The notes under the pieces are model-generated. The model saw only the letters and a program-made list of their open reading frames with translations. It searched no databases and was not told the DNA's origin. A stretch of DNA of 64,000 nt from the NCBI GenBank assembly GCA_019915135.1, contig JAHLMK010000016.1, positions 310,001 to 374,000 on the forward strand, written 5' to 3'. Made by a program: the position numbers and the translations under genes. This document shows, one piece after another, positions 33,265-44,172 of the stretch. Source of the stretch: Strobilurus pachycystidiatus (lineage: Eukaryota; Basidiomycota; Agaricomycetes; Agaricales; Physalacriaceae). Numbering within the stretch: the stretch's first letter is position 1; the number at the start of each line of letters is the position of its first letter.

Positions 33265-34380
33265 TCATTCAGAATGAGGTATCGCACATTGATCTTCGAA
33301 GGAATGAAACGCACTGCACATGTCACCGCCCGTGGGACCAACATGAGGACAATGCACGTCTGGACGTGATTTCAACATGTTCTTATGAATGTACCTACGT
33401 CAAACGAACAAGTTCCATCAATAGATTGCCCATGAACCGTCAGCTAGAGCGTACCGGCAGATGGTCGTATTCTGTCCTCCTTCCCAAACGTTACCAAACG
33501 GAATCTGGGTGGCGAGGAACTGGGAACAAGATTGATATCTGGTGTAATTTCAGTTTTTGGTGTCTCGTGGAATGATGTGCATCACATACGAGTCGTACTG
33601 TGTAAGATTGCCAACACAGAATTGCTGAGTAACTGTGCATATGTCGATGATGGCCCTCTCGGCGACGATGGTGCTCAGCTGCGACGGATCGTAGTCCACC
33701 CCGAGCTCTGACGCGATCTGAGGTCCTAGTTTTGGAAGGACATAATCGAACGCCTGTGGATAGCGACGGAATGTCACATCATAACCCTCCACTTTCAAGT
33801 CGTTGTCGAAGATTAACCAAAGGTCGATCTGAACAGGGAGGGAGTAGTTGATTGTCTTGTACTCAAATGCCATTATGGCACTGGCCGCGACAATGTTTGC
33901 TTCGATTGCGAGCGACTGAACACTGTACGACGACGGGCTGCCTATGAGTTGGGTTGTGTTGAGGGTGTCGATATTGCTGAAGAGGCCGTAAAGATATTCT
34001 AGGAAGAGTTCAATGTATGAAGTCAGATTAGAAGAGATGCGACTCGCCGATGTTCAATTGCAGGCCAACAAAATCTGTCGGCTTGAGCGTGAGCCGCCTG
34101 GGGAGAATATTCGTCACGAGAACTTGCCGTTCGTAACGTCTACCCGCCCTACACAGTTATCGGCGAGCGAAGGTGAGACCCCAGAGGCTGTAATAGCATC
34201 GTGGTTCACTGTGCTGCGCCATCCAAGTCGTTAGCTGAAGGCCAAGTTTTAATGGCAGATCAAAACAACGTACTCATCTAGGACTCGAATGCAAGCAGCT
34301 TCGTAGTCTGACGTTGTCCAAGTAGCTGTAACAGAGAGCGCTCCACCAAGGCAGCACAGCAGAAGGGAAGAAGGATGCAT
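33265..34380 (-). CDS. secreted protein, SnoaL/NTF2-like fungal family, copy A
   Basis: Six or seven minus-strand exons can be joined. The first (34380-34274) encodes the signal peptide MHPSSLLLCCLGGALSVTA. The second (34213-34118) carries SLADNCVGRVDVTNG. The main exon includes EYLYGLFSNIDTLNTTQL, LPVQIDLWLIFDNDLK and EGYDVTFRRYPQA. A Cys-rich part has IIDICTVTQQFCVGN, QYDSYQSCSQFLATQ and VWEGGQNTTICR. The last exon gives YIHKNMLKSRPDVHCPHVG and GPTGGDMC. The RPDVHCPHxGPTGG signature marks a large basidiomycete family of unknown function; the FDNDLKVEGYD stretch resembles NTF2/SnoaL-fold domains. Conserved Cys and N-glycosylation-type NTT sites fit secretion. One intron uses a GC donor (ATCG|GCGAGT) where copy B has GT. 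It is transcribed divergently from the DUF6533 gene that follows. Confidence 0.8.
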
Positions 34381-35807
34381 GTCGATCTCAACCGAGACTG
34401 TGAAGACGAGATGGGGTATCGGTGCCTTGGGCCGCTGGACACTAGTCTTACCTGATAACTGCATATCGCCGAAGATGTCTTCGGGAAAAGAGCGGCATGT
34501 AGGACTGTGCATCTGAAACGCCGCCACTATAACGTAACATTCTCCTCGTGTTGAGTCTGGTGGTCCATCAACAAAGAAATAGTGAATCGTATAATCTTCC
34601 GGCAGCAGAGCAACACTATTCCTGGCGGAGCCTGCGTGTGAGTTCTTGCCTGAGCTATGATTATGCACGATTGAATTTTGCACAACAACCACTTTGTTAT
34701 GACCAGTATATCTGCCCCAGGAATTCGTCGCCAAATCCTAGGCACGGTCAGTCGGTATTCTCTTCGGGGAGTGATAACGTACAGTTTATTGTGGGATGGA
34801 ACAGGTCCTACTAGAGGTCAAAGAGAGCGCGAAAACTTCTACGAGATGAAGTAGTCACATAGACCTTGGGCTGAGACACCTCCAAAGTCATGGCCTTAAG
34901 GCGGATGAACGTCAGAGGCAAGAATAAGAGCGGCCCCGGCCATTACCCGGTGCCTCGGTCCGACTTCCTCCGGGAGGAGATCGTTCCAACGGACAACTTC
35001 AGACCTCTGTATGCTTTCAGGCCGTCAGAAGACAACCTGAAAGACACTTTTCCTACGCTTTTAGTCACATTGGTACCTTCTCGCTCATCTGTGGACAGTG
35101 AGTAGTAGTCAGTGAACCCGTGATGACGGCAACATGGACGAGCACTCTGAGTCTCTACTCCAAATGAAGCCCTGTCATTGTACTCGCCAGCCCATGCGTG
35201 CGCCTAGCGCCTACGGCTCATGACGGATATAATGGTGTCGCACTGGTCTGGATTCATTCGTAGCACGAGCCCGATAATTGCCCTGACAGTCGGACCGATT
35301 GCTGCCCGCTGCGAAACGTCACAAACACGAACTCGCCTACTTCCATCGCTCTCGGTGACATGGTGCCGCGAGGCCCGAAGGGCACAACCTTGACAATCAT
35401 GATGGACACAGATTAGACGCGAAAGCTGCGGAAGGATCGCTGTGATCCACAATCAGTGGATTTCTCCTTGACAACAACCTGACAACAACCATATATCGGC
35501 CGTGCTCCATTCCAATTCCCACCATGCCTGCTCGAAAAAGTTACTATCCTTTCAACATCCACTTGCTAGCACACCTCTGCCACGATAGTACGGAATACAA
35601 GTGCAATCGTTGATGTAGTCACGTCCACGGACACGCGCATGGCAAAAACGACATCCCAATTCAATACTTCTCCGTGGACTGGCCGAACAATGACATACCG
35701 CTTCTCACCATTGGTCGTTCCTGTCGGGTCATCAGTCTCTGTTCTCTGCGTGGGGACTGGCGTTCACGTTCATCTTCAAGTCGACCACCACCACCACCAA
35801 GGTCTCC
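34381..35807. other. divergent promoter region, no supported gene
   Basis: Region between the signal-peptide exon and the seven-TM gene of module A. Small frames at 34890-35105 (+) and 35452-35204 (-) are not supported by any family feature. The equivalent spacer in module B is 39629-40676. Confidence 0.4.
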
Positions 35808-37539
35808 ATGTTCACGGGGGATGAGGCCTTGAGCGGCCTGCGCGTCTACTCGGTGCGCAGAACATTATCGATCTGTTTCGCCGCGTCCTGACGAGACCCT
35901 TCCAGTCATTTCAAGGTAGGCCTCATCAGCTCTTGCAGCTGTGTTCATGCTGACGATGGAGTTCGGAACAGTGGCTAGTTGTATCCTGGTGGTTCGTGAA
36001 TCTTCATTCAGAGAATTCTCTCCTCGCAGTCATCTCCTGATCGACACTAACGACAGATCTATGACTTTCTCTTGACATTTTGTGAGAATGAGTTCTTTCT
36101 CGACGCACTTGAGCCACTTATTCTCCACGAGCGGACGAGGTCGAGCTGGTCTGGTTTGCACCGTGGAACGCCAGCAAAATGTTATTCTTTCTAACCCGAT
36201 ATATGGCGTTCTCGGCCCAAATCTTGGGCGCTTATCGTGAGTAAACTCTTTGAGCCACCCCACTGTGCCGGGTCTGATGCCACTCGGTAGTGGCATACGT
36301 GAATAGCCAACCTGTGACGGAGGGACCGCCGGTGTCGTTGAGCACGTGTAGGACAATGTATTCGACTTATCCCTGTGAGTAACTGAGCCGGCTCAGTGGC
36401 GTCGATCACGGCTATAACTAATCCGCCTGTAGATCTCATCATGGTTGGGATCATGGCTTCAGAGCGTGCGAGCCTATCTTTCGTGCCCGAAGATGATCTC
36501 TGATTTGTTGTCCAGTCATCCTGATCAATCGTGTAATCATCATATACAGGAAGAGGCGCCTGGTCATTGCAGCCCTCATCGTCATGGCCCTCGTCTGTGT
36601 AGTGGGCATGCTTGTCAATTTCATTCTTACCTCTGGTCAAGGTTCGTACAATTCCTCGGTTGCCGCACTGAAGATTTATCTGCTTCCTCAACTTGCAGGC
36701 AAAGAGCCGATCCGAGTGGTTTCTCTGAGAGGATGCTTCCCATTCGGGTCGACAGAGTCAGAGCTGCGGGCAGCTTTTGTTTCATTCACTATCGGGCTAG
36801 TATTTGAGTGTTGTAAGTCCCACAAAGCGGATCTTGTTGCGGACAAGGCTTAGCTAACCGCTTCCCACTGACAGTCATATTTGTGCTAACAATTTGGCGA
36901 GCATATTCCGACTGTAAAAGCGGGCGCACTTGTCTCATTAAGGCGTTCACCTGACATATATTGTAGGGAATGCTTCCCGTGGAAGGAGCGGTGGACTCTG
37001 TGGAAGTCATACATTCATCGTGGTATTCTACACGGACGGCAAGTGTGCACATATTCACGGAGCCTGAGCTTATACTTGCAGATAGGTTTTGCCTACTTCT
37101 TCTTTGTACTCAGTGAGTGACAGCTCGTTGTATCATCACGGACGTATCCATCGAGAACCGCTCGCAGCCCTCTCCCTCGTCAACATGATCACCGGAATCC
37201 CCGGCAACGTTCCTGTAGGTTTGAGGCCACTTCCGAGTCAAGTGGGTCACTGACGCACTCCTCAGGCAGGTTACTCGGCCTTGTTATTGGGGTACGTTCT
37301 GACAGTGATTGCGCTCGTTGCGCCCCGCGATGTTGCTGATCAATCTTTGCTGTAGTCTCCAGCACGGTCTTCACTCGATTATCAGTGCGCGGATGATTCT
37401 TCACATGAAGCGGAGAGCAAAGCAGACTGCAAACGTGCCCACTATATCGCTGAACTCGGCGGGAGCGCTTGCCACTATCGACTTCATTAGTCGCTGTCCA
37501 GAGGAGTTTGCTATTGAGTTGACCTCTTTACGCTTTTGA
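35808..37539 (+). CDS. DUF6533 seven-TM protein, copy A
   Basis: Exon pieces in order are MFTGDEALSGLRVYS, a mini-exon, VASCILV, IYDFLLTF, DEVELVWFAPWNASKMLFF with RYMAFSAQILGAY, then SLSTCRTMYSTYP, VILINRVIIIYRKRR followed by VVGMLVNFILTSGQ, then PIRVVSLRGCFPFGSTES, later membrane exons, and a last exon with LQHGLHSIISARMILHMKRR ending LTSLRF. YDFLLTF plus EVELVW is the DUF6533 signature near the first two helices. The family is very common in agaricomycetes and has receptor-like topology without known function. Many exons are tiny, including one of about 10 bases, so exact ends are uncertain, but each block is matched in copy B. The pair with a divergent secreted-protein gene is repeated 5 kb downstream. 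Confidence 0.78.
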
Positions 37540-38469
37540 ACTGCTTTGTAATTACAACATCCGCTCTTTACCATATACCCTAATGCTGTGAATGCTACAA
37601 AGTCTAGCAAGCACAATGAACAAACGTTGTACTACTACCAAAGTCATATTCGCCCCATGTGTGATTTTATGCTCGCTGATGATTTGGATCCGAGGTAAGA
37701 GTCTGGGCGGTCATACAATAAGAGATGCCTCTTGCGCTGAGACTTTTTTGATGCGCCTCGACGCGTCAACATACTTATGAACGAGAAACCTACGTGGCAC
37801 GGTGGAGGTTCGAAAAAAACGGCACCGGCCCGAATTATGCCTGCCCGGAACAATAACGCAGCGCCGACATTGGTCGATTTGCCTCACCAAGTGTCAGTTA
37901 GTGACACGGACATACCACCGGCACCGTCTACTACTGAATAGACCGTTCCAATACGTTCCCTCTGTCTGATATGCCTCTTTGTCGCTGTTTTGCCGTCCGA
38001 TCAGCATGATGATGAACTGGCATATGCATGTGGAACGACTATCTTCACACATCGTTGAGTCTGGTTCCGAGACTAAATGACATGTACCCTTCCTAAATCT
38101 CCTTTCCAATCCACCATCTACAGCCAGTTTGATTCAGCAACTAGAGCTATGAACAGCGCGATTTAGTTTCTGCTGGAGTGTGTATTCTTGTCAGTAATGG
38201 GCTATGAATAACTCCAAATAAGATGGCGCCGAAGGATGAGTTCAGGATATTATTGTTGAGGCGGAGAGGAAAGCTCGACATCGGATTGCGAACGTCCTGG
38301 CAAAGTTATGTTTTCAGGATATGTAGGCTGGTCACAATACAGTACTGAATTGTCGTGTATATCCATTCGGAATTTGTGCTACGGTATCACGATTCACCAG
38401 AGGACTGTCCATCATGTTTATTCCACTCCAGGGAGGTCGTGCGCCATGAGCGTCACCGGGAATGGATAA
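37540..38469. other. intermodule spacer, nothing recognised
   Basis: Separates the two copies of the secreted-protein/DUF6533 pair. No coding signal with support on either strand. Confidence 0.45.
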
Positions 38470-39628
38470 TTATCGACGACTGCCCGATAGTCTCGAGGAA
38501 CTGGATATGGTGAGATCAGTATAACATCCAAAGGACGGAAGATGAAGCATACTGCACATATCACCCCCACTCGTACCAACATGAGGGCAATGAACGTCAG
38601 GTCGATACGGGAGCATGTTCTTGTGTATATACCTGAATGACAGGCGCGGTAGCAGTGCATGTAGATACGGGACAGTGACAGGCCTACCTGCATATGGTTG
38701 TGTTCTGCCCGCCTTCCCAAACCTGGCCGAAAGGGACCTGCGTCGAAAGAAAGGCTGTGCAAGATTCGAAGCTATCCAGACGCAGTGAGCATCTCCACGG
38801 AGGAAGTGATGAGAGGCAACAACTCACGAATCATACTGGACGAGTTCACCAACGCAATACAGCTGTGCCGCAGTGCACACGTCAATGATCGCTCTCTGAG
38901 CGACGATGTTGCTCATCTCGGTAGCGTTGTACGGTACTCCCATTTCCTCCGCCATTTGCGGAGCAAGCACAGGAAGAACGTACTCGACCATTGCGGGATA
39001 GCGCCTCAGTGTGGCGTCGTAGCCCTCTACCTTTGTGTTGTTGTCAAAGATAATCCAGAAGTCAATCTGAAGGGGAAGGGAATAATTGATGGTCGGCCAT
39101 TCAACGGTCAAGATAATGCTAGCGGAAGCAATGGGTCCCTCGATGGCAAGGGATTGAGTTGTGTATGACTTGGGAAGTCCGAAGAGTTGAGTGGTGTTGA
39201 GCGTGGCGACCGTGCTGAAAAAACCATACAGATATTCTGCTTGTCCTTGAGAGTAGATCCAGAACATGAAAGCCACACTGACCGATGTTCAGCTCAATTC
39301 CGACAAAGTCTGCGACTCAAGTAAGCAGATCGAGCGCAATCAATGAATGTGAGACATGCCGTTTGTGATATCCACACAACCGACACAATTATCTGCCAGA
39401 GTAGGTGCCCTTCCAGCAGATAAGATTGGACCGGGATTGATGAAGCTGGTAAAACATTGTCAGCAAATGATGAAATTGTTTAATTGGCTCAAGCGTACTC
39501 ATCCAGGAAAGTGGTTATGGCAGAACGGTAAACCGCCGGCGACTGGTATTGTGTAGTAGGTCCAGTACGGTTAGTGGCAGCAAAAGTGACGCCGATTAGT
39601 GACAACAGAAGGGATTGTAGGAGCATAG
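38470..39628 (-). CDS. secreted protein, SnoaL/NTF2-like fungal family, copy B
   Basis: The first exon starts at 39628 with the signal peptide MLLQSLLLSLIGVTFAA. Later exons give TLADNCVGCVDITNG, DFVGIELNI, EYLYGFFSTVATLNTTQLFG, LPLQIDFWIIFDNNTK with EGYDATLRRYPAMV, IIDVCTAAQLYCVGE, QYDS joined to FESCTAFLSTQVPFG, QNTTICR, and finally IHKNMLPYRPDVHCPHVG with GGDMC. Intron positions equal those of copy A. The C-terminus beyond the GGDMC motif has diverged (ends GSRR). Secretion and disulphide bonds are likely; the biochemical role is unknown. Confidence 0.8.
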
Positions 39629-40676
39629 TTTAAGAAGGGGCATCCGGAGGAGCAACTGGTGCAGAAAGAAGGTTTTATATCAGCCAGTGAAATTGAACTG
39701 AGAAGCTAAGTGATCGGGAGAGTCTTCGTGCTAAAGCGCCGTTGTATTGGAAGAAGAACGGCGGGAGAACACAAGTCATGATACCTAGCCCCAAGACAGA
39801 TCTTACAAGTGAAGCCTGGCAGTCCTGGGTTTCCGAATTCTGCATCAAATCAGTTATGGAGGAGAATCAGAGCTCTAGGCACTTGGAGAAGGACATACTC
39901 GGGTTTCGCAGTCGTAAGACCTTTCACAAGAAGGAAACAGAACACCAAGAAAGAAACAGAGGGTTCGGGAACAAGAAAACTCCAAGAGCTAAATCGGGGG
40001 CATAAGAATCGAGGTAAGTCGTCGACGGTCGTGTTGGGACGTTGATGATCAATCAGAAGACCAGAAGGGCACTTCAGCCTGACGTGAGGAGTCTATTAGG
40101 CCGTCCTGTTTTATGTTCAGAGATGAGCCGCCTGGGGAGTAAACGTGATCGTCATGCAGGATCCAGACGGGATCCTGCGGTCAAAATGTCCATCTTCCAG
40201 CCTCCTGACTCGTACTGATTGATTCACCATGGTACAAGTCTGCCAGGAATTTGTGTCATCGAGTGCTAATATAGAATAGTGAGCCTTGTGTGAAGATCAC
40301 GGCGGCGTACTAGAGAGCGGCCGATGAAGTTATAAGTAGCTGATCGTGGCGGTTCGAGGAAAATGACAGGCCCGATTGACCCGGTCTTTGTCGGAAATCG
40401 AAACTTGCCGAACGATCCGGATCCGGATCCGCCGCTGCCGAACATGCTCTTTCGGAGGCCCTAAAAATCGCTTGACCCTCTGAACGACCATGTGTCTTTG
40501 CTATCGGGCGACTTGAATCTTGACTCAGTCTTGATATAGTTGTATCATGTTCTAGCAACAACCTTACGATTTCGCGGGCCAAGATCCGAGGATGTTCGCA
40601 GAGGCTCTGCATCATCATGATATGATGAATATGTTTTGTGTCGTCATGAACTCACGTACCTTGACGAAAACCCACC
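39629..40676. other. divergent promoter region of module B
   Basis: No supported gene. Contains a GATCCGGATCCGGATCC-type short repeat near 40416-40432. Open frames at 39742-40045 are basic and look incidental. Confidence 0.4.
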
Positions 40677-42414
40677 ATGTCTTTCAGCAACGCAGTAGTG
40701 GGGTACTCGCTGCGTGGCCTCCGTGTGTACTCGGTAGGTCGTTCTTTCCCGGTCCGCGGCAGCGCTGACACCCTCAGGTAGGAATTTCAAGGTAAGCAGG
40801 TGCTCTCTTTTCCGATACGTCCTCCTGATGCGTCGTTACAGCTGCTAGCTGCGCCCTCGTGGTACGTGGACTCATGTTAGGATGTCAGTTTGCTAAACGA
40901 CGGCGATGCGGCAACAGCTATATGATTACCTCTTGACTTTCTGTGAGTCTTTCCGCCTCTATGATGATTGGGAGCCTCATAGTTGCGCTTATGTAGCTTC
41001 GGAAGTGGAGCTCGTCTGGTCTGCGCCTTGGAACTTGGGAAAGGTTCTGTTTCTCTCAACGAGGTACTTGGTGTATCCTGGGCAAATTCTTGGCGCGTAC
41101 TGTAAGCCAGTTCCCGAGAGTTTGTCTTTTGCGTACGCCCATCATCATCACTTCAGTAGCACACATCAACAGTGAGCCAGCAGGATCCAGATCTTCTATA
41201 TCTCTATCTGCCTGTCGCAGAATCTATTCGACGTGGCCATGTACGTGCTCATCACTGAAACCTTTGACGGTGCTCAAGGAGACCGTAACCCAAGATTTGA
41301 TTATGATAGGAATTGTAGTCTCTGAAAGTATGCCTAACCTCATTGCCCTTCTACCCTCTGATGTGCCTTGTAGTTATTCTCGCCGCCCGGGTATACGCGC
41401 TGTACAGACAGACCAGAAGGATTGGTGTGTTCATCGTTACAGCCGCGCTGGTTTGTGCTATTGCCATGTTTGTGAACTTCGTAGTCGGTACCGGAAGAGG
41501 TAGTACGTATACGCTGCAACTCTCTACTGCATTGATATACCTGCTAACAAGTGGAAGACACGGAGCCATCCCGCGTACCTTATTTACGAGGATGTTTTCC
41601 CATGGGTGCTACGGACTCTAGGCTACAGGCGTCTTTCGTGGCATTCACGATATTGCTTGGATTTGAATCATGTATGTCTGCCGTGAAATGCAGGCGATTC
41701 CGACTTGCTAACCGTGTTGATAAAGTCATCTTTTTCTTGACTCTCAGGAAAGCACATTCTGAATGTAAGCACCACCGGCACAACCGCATATCATATGCAG
41801 AAGAAACCATCCACCCGAAGGGAAGGAGACGTGCGGCATATCGCGCATTGGGAGAGGTGGTCTGCTGGGACCTGATAGTTTCCTCTTCGCCTTCTATAGG
41901 GATGGTACGTGTACGAAGCACCCATGCATGTGGAATGTACTCAAGGCAAATTCGCCTCTAGGCCTCGCGTACTTTCTCTTTGCATTATGCGAGTGACAAT
42001 CGTTTTGGCCCGACTGTCAATCTCACGCCGCTTACTACTTAGCGCTTTCTCTGGTCAATATGATCACTGACATTCCTGGATGTGTCCCAGTACGTGGACA
42101 TGTCTTCTCGCACCGTAAACGTCTGATCAGAGATTCATTACTTCGTCGCCGTCTAGCTGGAATATACAACCCTACTGCTCGGGTAAGCTGTCTCTCCTGG
42201 CTGGACGATGCTGCTCATGTCTGGCAGTCTGCAGCACGGCCTGCACTCCGTAATCAGCGGACGTATGATTCTCCATATGAGGCGGAACGCAAGGCGTACG
42301 ACCAATGCTACTCGGTTGTCAACTTTGACGAATGAGTCCTTGGAACCGATCAACTTCGTCAATGGGCAGGAGCGCGAAGGATTTGAGATGCAGTCATTAG
42401 GGGATTCTGCTTAA
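40677..42414 (+). CDS. DUF6533 seven-TM protein, copy B
   Basis: Starts MSFSNAVVGYSLRGLRVYS at a CACCATGT context. Following exon pieces are AASCALV, LYDYLLTF, SEVELVWSAPWNLGKVLFL with RYLVYPGQILGAY, SLSACRRIYSTWPW, VILAARVYALYRQTRRIG and CAIAMFVNFVVGTGR, VPYLRGCFPMGATDS, VIFFLTLRKAH, and a last exon with LQHGLHSVISGRMILHMRR ending SLGDSA. The YDYLLTF / EVELVW / PWNLGKVLF combination is a textbook DUF6533 start. About seven helices are expected, with an internal seven-residue-type basic loop (YRQTRRIG). Matching of each block to copy A supports the model. The function is unknown. Confidence 0.82.
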
Positions 42415-42443
42415 CGAATGAAGGCATGTACATCTTCTACAAG

Positions 42444-43872
42444 CTATCCAGACTTCCAATCGTACCAGTCCGGGATCCTTCCATCTCCGTCCAACGAGAA
42501 ACTGCAAATTACAGGCCCTTGCGCGCTCAATATGGATACAGATTGTAATGTAGTGACCCTTGATCGTAGTATGCCGTGTAAATTCTGAGCGTAATTCTGT
42601 GGAGGCGATTGTATGGCGCTGGAAACACAATACAGCCGTTTGAGAGATGGTAGCTGGAGTTTCTCGAGCACAGTCTGGAACGAAGATGTGTCAAAGAGGT
42701 TAAGGCAACAGATCTAACGGACTATGTACTTACTTCGAAGTCGTCTATGACGACTTCTTCTACGCCCGTCAAATAAGTCAAACCCCGGCATATCCTGGAC
42801 GCCACGAATTCCTTGATCTGAGTGGTGACGCCGCTCAGGTACGTTTGGTGAATGGCTAAATGCTTGATGGATCCGCCATCAGACTCCCCCAATGCGCGTA
42901 AACCTGAAGCCCACGCCTCTCCAGGATTCGAGTCAAGCTCGTCCAAGGGAAAGCTCAACGAAACCTCTTCAAGACGCATGTCGGCCGTTTTAGACATGAG
43001 GGCCTGAACATGAGCGTCAGCTCTCGATATCCAACGGGGGTGTAGAGTTCCAGTGAGAGGCATACCGAAATACTCCCCATCGCTGCCTCAGCAGGACTCC
43101 AGCGGTCCGCCCACCGCGTCGAGGTTGGCGCGCAGGTACACGACACCGCCAGCTTCCTGATTCTTGCCCGCTTAGCATCATGGAGCATGAACAGATTCCC
43201 CAGCGCTGCCCAGGTGCACTCGCAACAATCAGGTTCTGTGAACCTGCTTACATGTGCAGGCTGCGCTTGTCTTCTGTACCGCGACACAAAACCATTCACC
43301 TCCATCGCCTCGAAGCCCTGGAGAGAATCGAGGAGGCGTGCGGCGAGGGTACCCCCATTGGCAGGTAGGATCGTGACCTTCTGGAGGAAGGGGCCGGTGT
43401 CAGAAACGAAGTTAAACGTAGCGGGGTTGAGCTCTCCGCTGAAGCCGAAGCTCCTGAGGGATGGGAGAGAGAGAATCGCCTGTGCCACGGCGGAGGCACA
43501 ATCTGGGGTATGCCAGACTTCGCCTTGCGCACGAACCGAAGCGTGCGTGAGCGCCGAAAGCTGTAGGAGAAGCGAAGGGACGATAGAGCAGAACTGCTCA
43601 TCCGAGACGTTGTTGTCCTCAAACGAAAGGGAACGTATAGCGGAAGGCTGTTCCGCAACGATTCCACGCAAGGTAGAATAGAATGGATGATCATCAGGGA
43701 GAGGGAACTTGAGGAAGATGTGGACGTCCTCTAGACTAAACTGTCGAGCGACGGTCGTCAGTCGGCGATTTCCAGCCAGACAGAGGTTCTTCAAGGTCCA
43801 GTTACGATCATCTCCAATCCAGCGGAATATGTCTATGAGTATCTCAGTGGGGAGCTCCTCGAGACGAGCCAT
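42444..43872 (-). CDS. F-box-like protein with LRR-type repeats
   Basis: Three exons: the first from 43872 to about 43065, the second with ALMSKTADMRLEEVSLSF down to DDFE (about 42734), the third with TVLEKLQLPSLKRLYC ending DWYDWKSG at 42444. The protein starts MARLEELPTEILIDIFRWIG, a standard F-box opening, and continues with irregular LRR-like strands (SAIRSLSFEDNNVSDEQF, SLPSLRSFGFSG, EAMEVNGFV). The first intron is read as GTATGC...GCTGACG...TTCAG, which keeps phase. It is probably an SCF substrate adaptor; the target is unknown. It is unrelated in sequence to the F-box-like gene at 26773. Confidence 0.8.
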
Positions 43873-44172
43873 CGATAGATCAGCGAAGATGACGGAGGAG
43901 GATGAAGTGTCAAACACATATCTATCAATCACCCTGTCACTGTCGAACTAGCGTCAAGCTCCCTGCACACTGTCATGGAAAGAAAGAGATCTTCATATAC
44001 AACAATTAAATACTGTCCATTCATGACAAAACGAGCGAACATTGAATACACTACTAAGCATTAGTCCTCGGGGTATGTATATCCAAAACGATGCAAAAAA
44101 ATACTATCAGATCGTACGTAGTCCATGCAAACATCCTCATCAAGAACCTCCTCTCCGCCTATATCTCAACAA
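43873..44172. other. intergenic
   Basis: AT-rich 300 bases between the lyase 3' end and the F-box gene start; nothing recognised. Confidence 0.5.
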
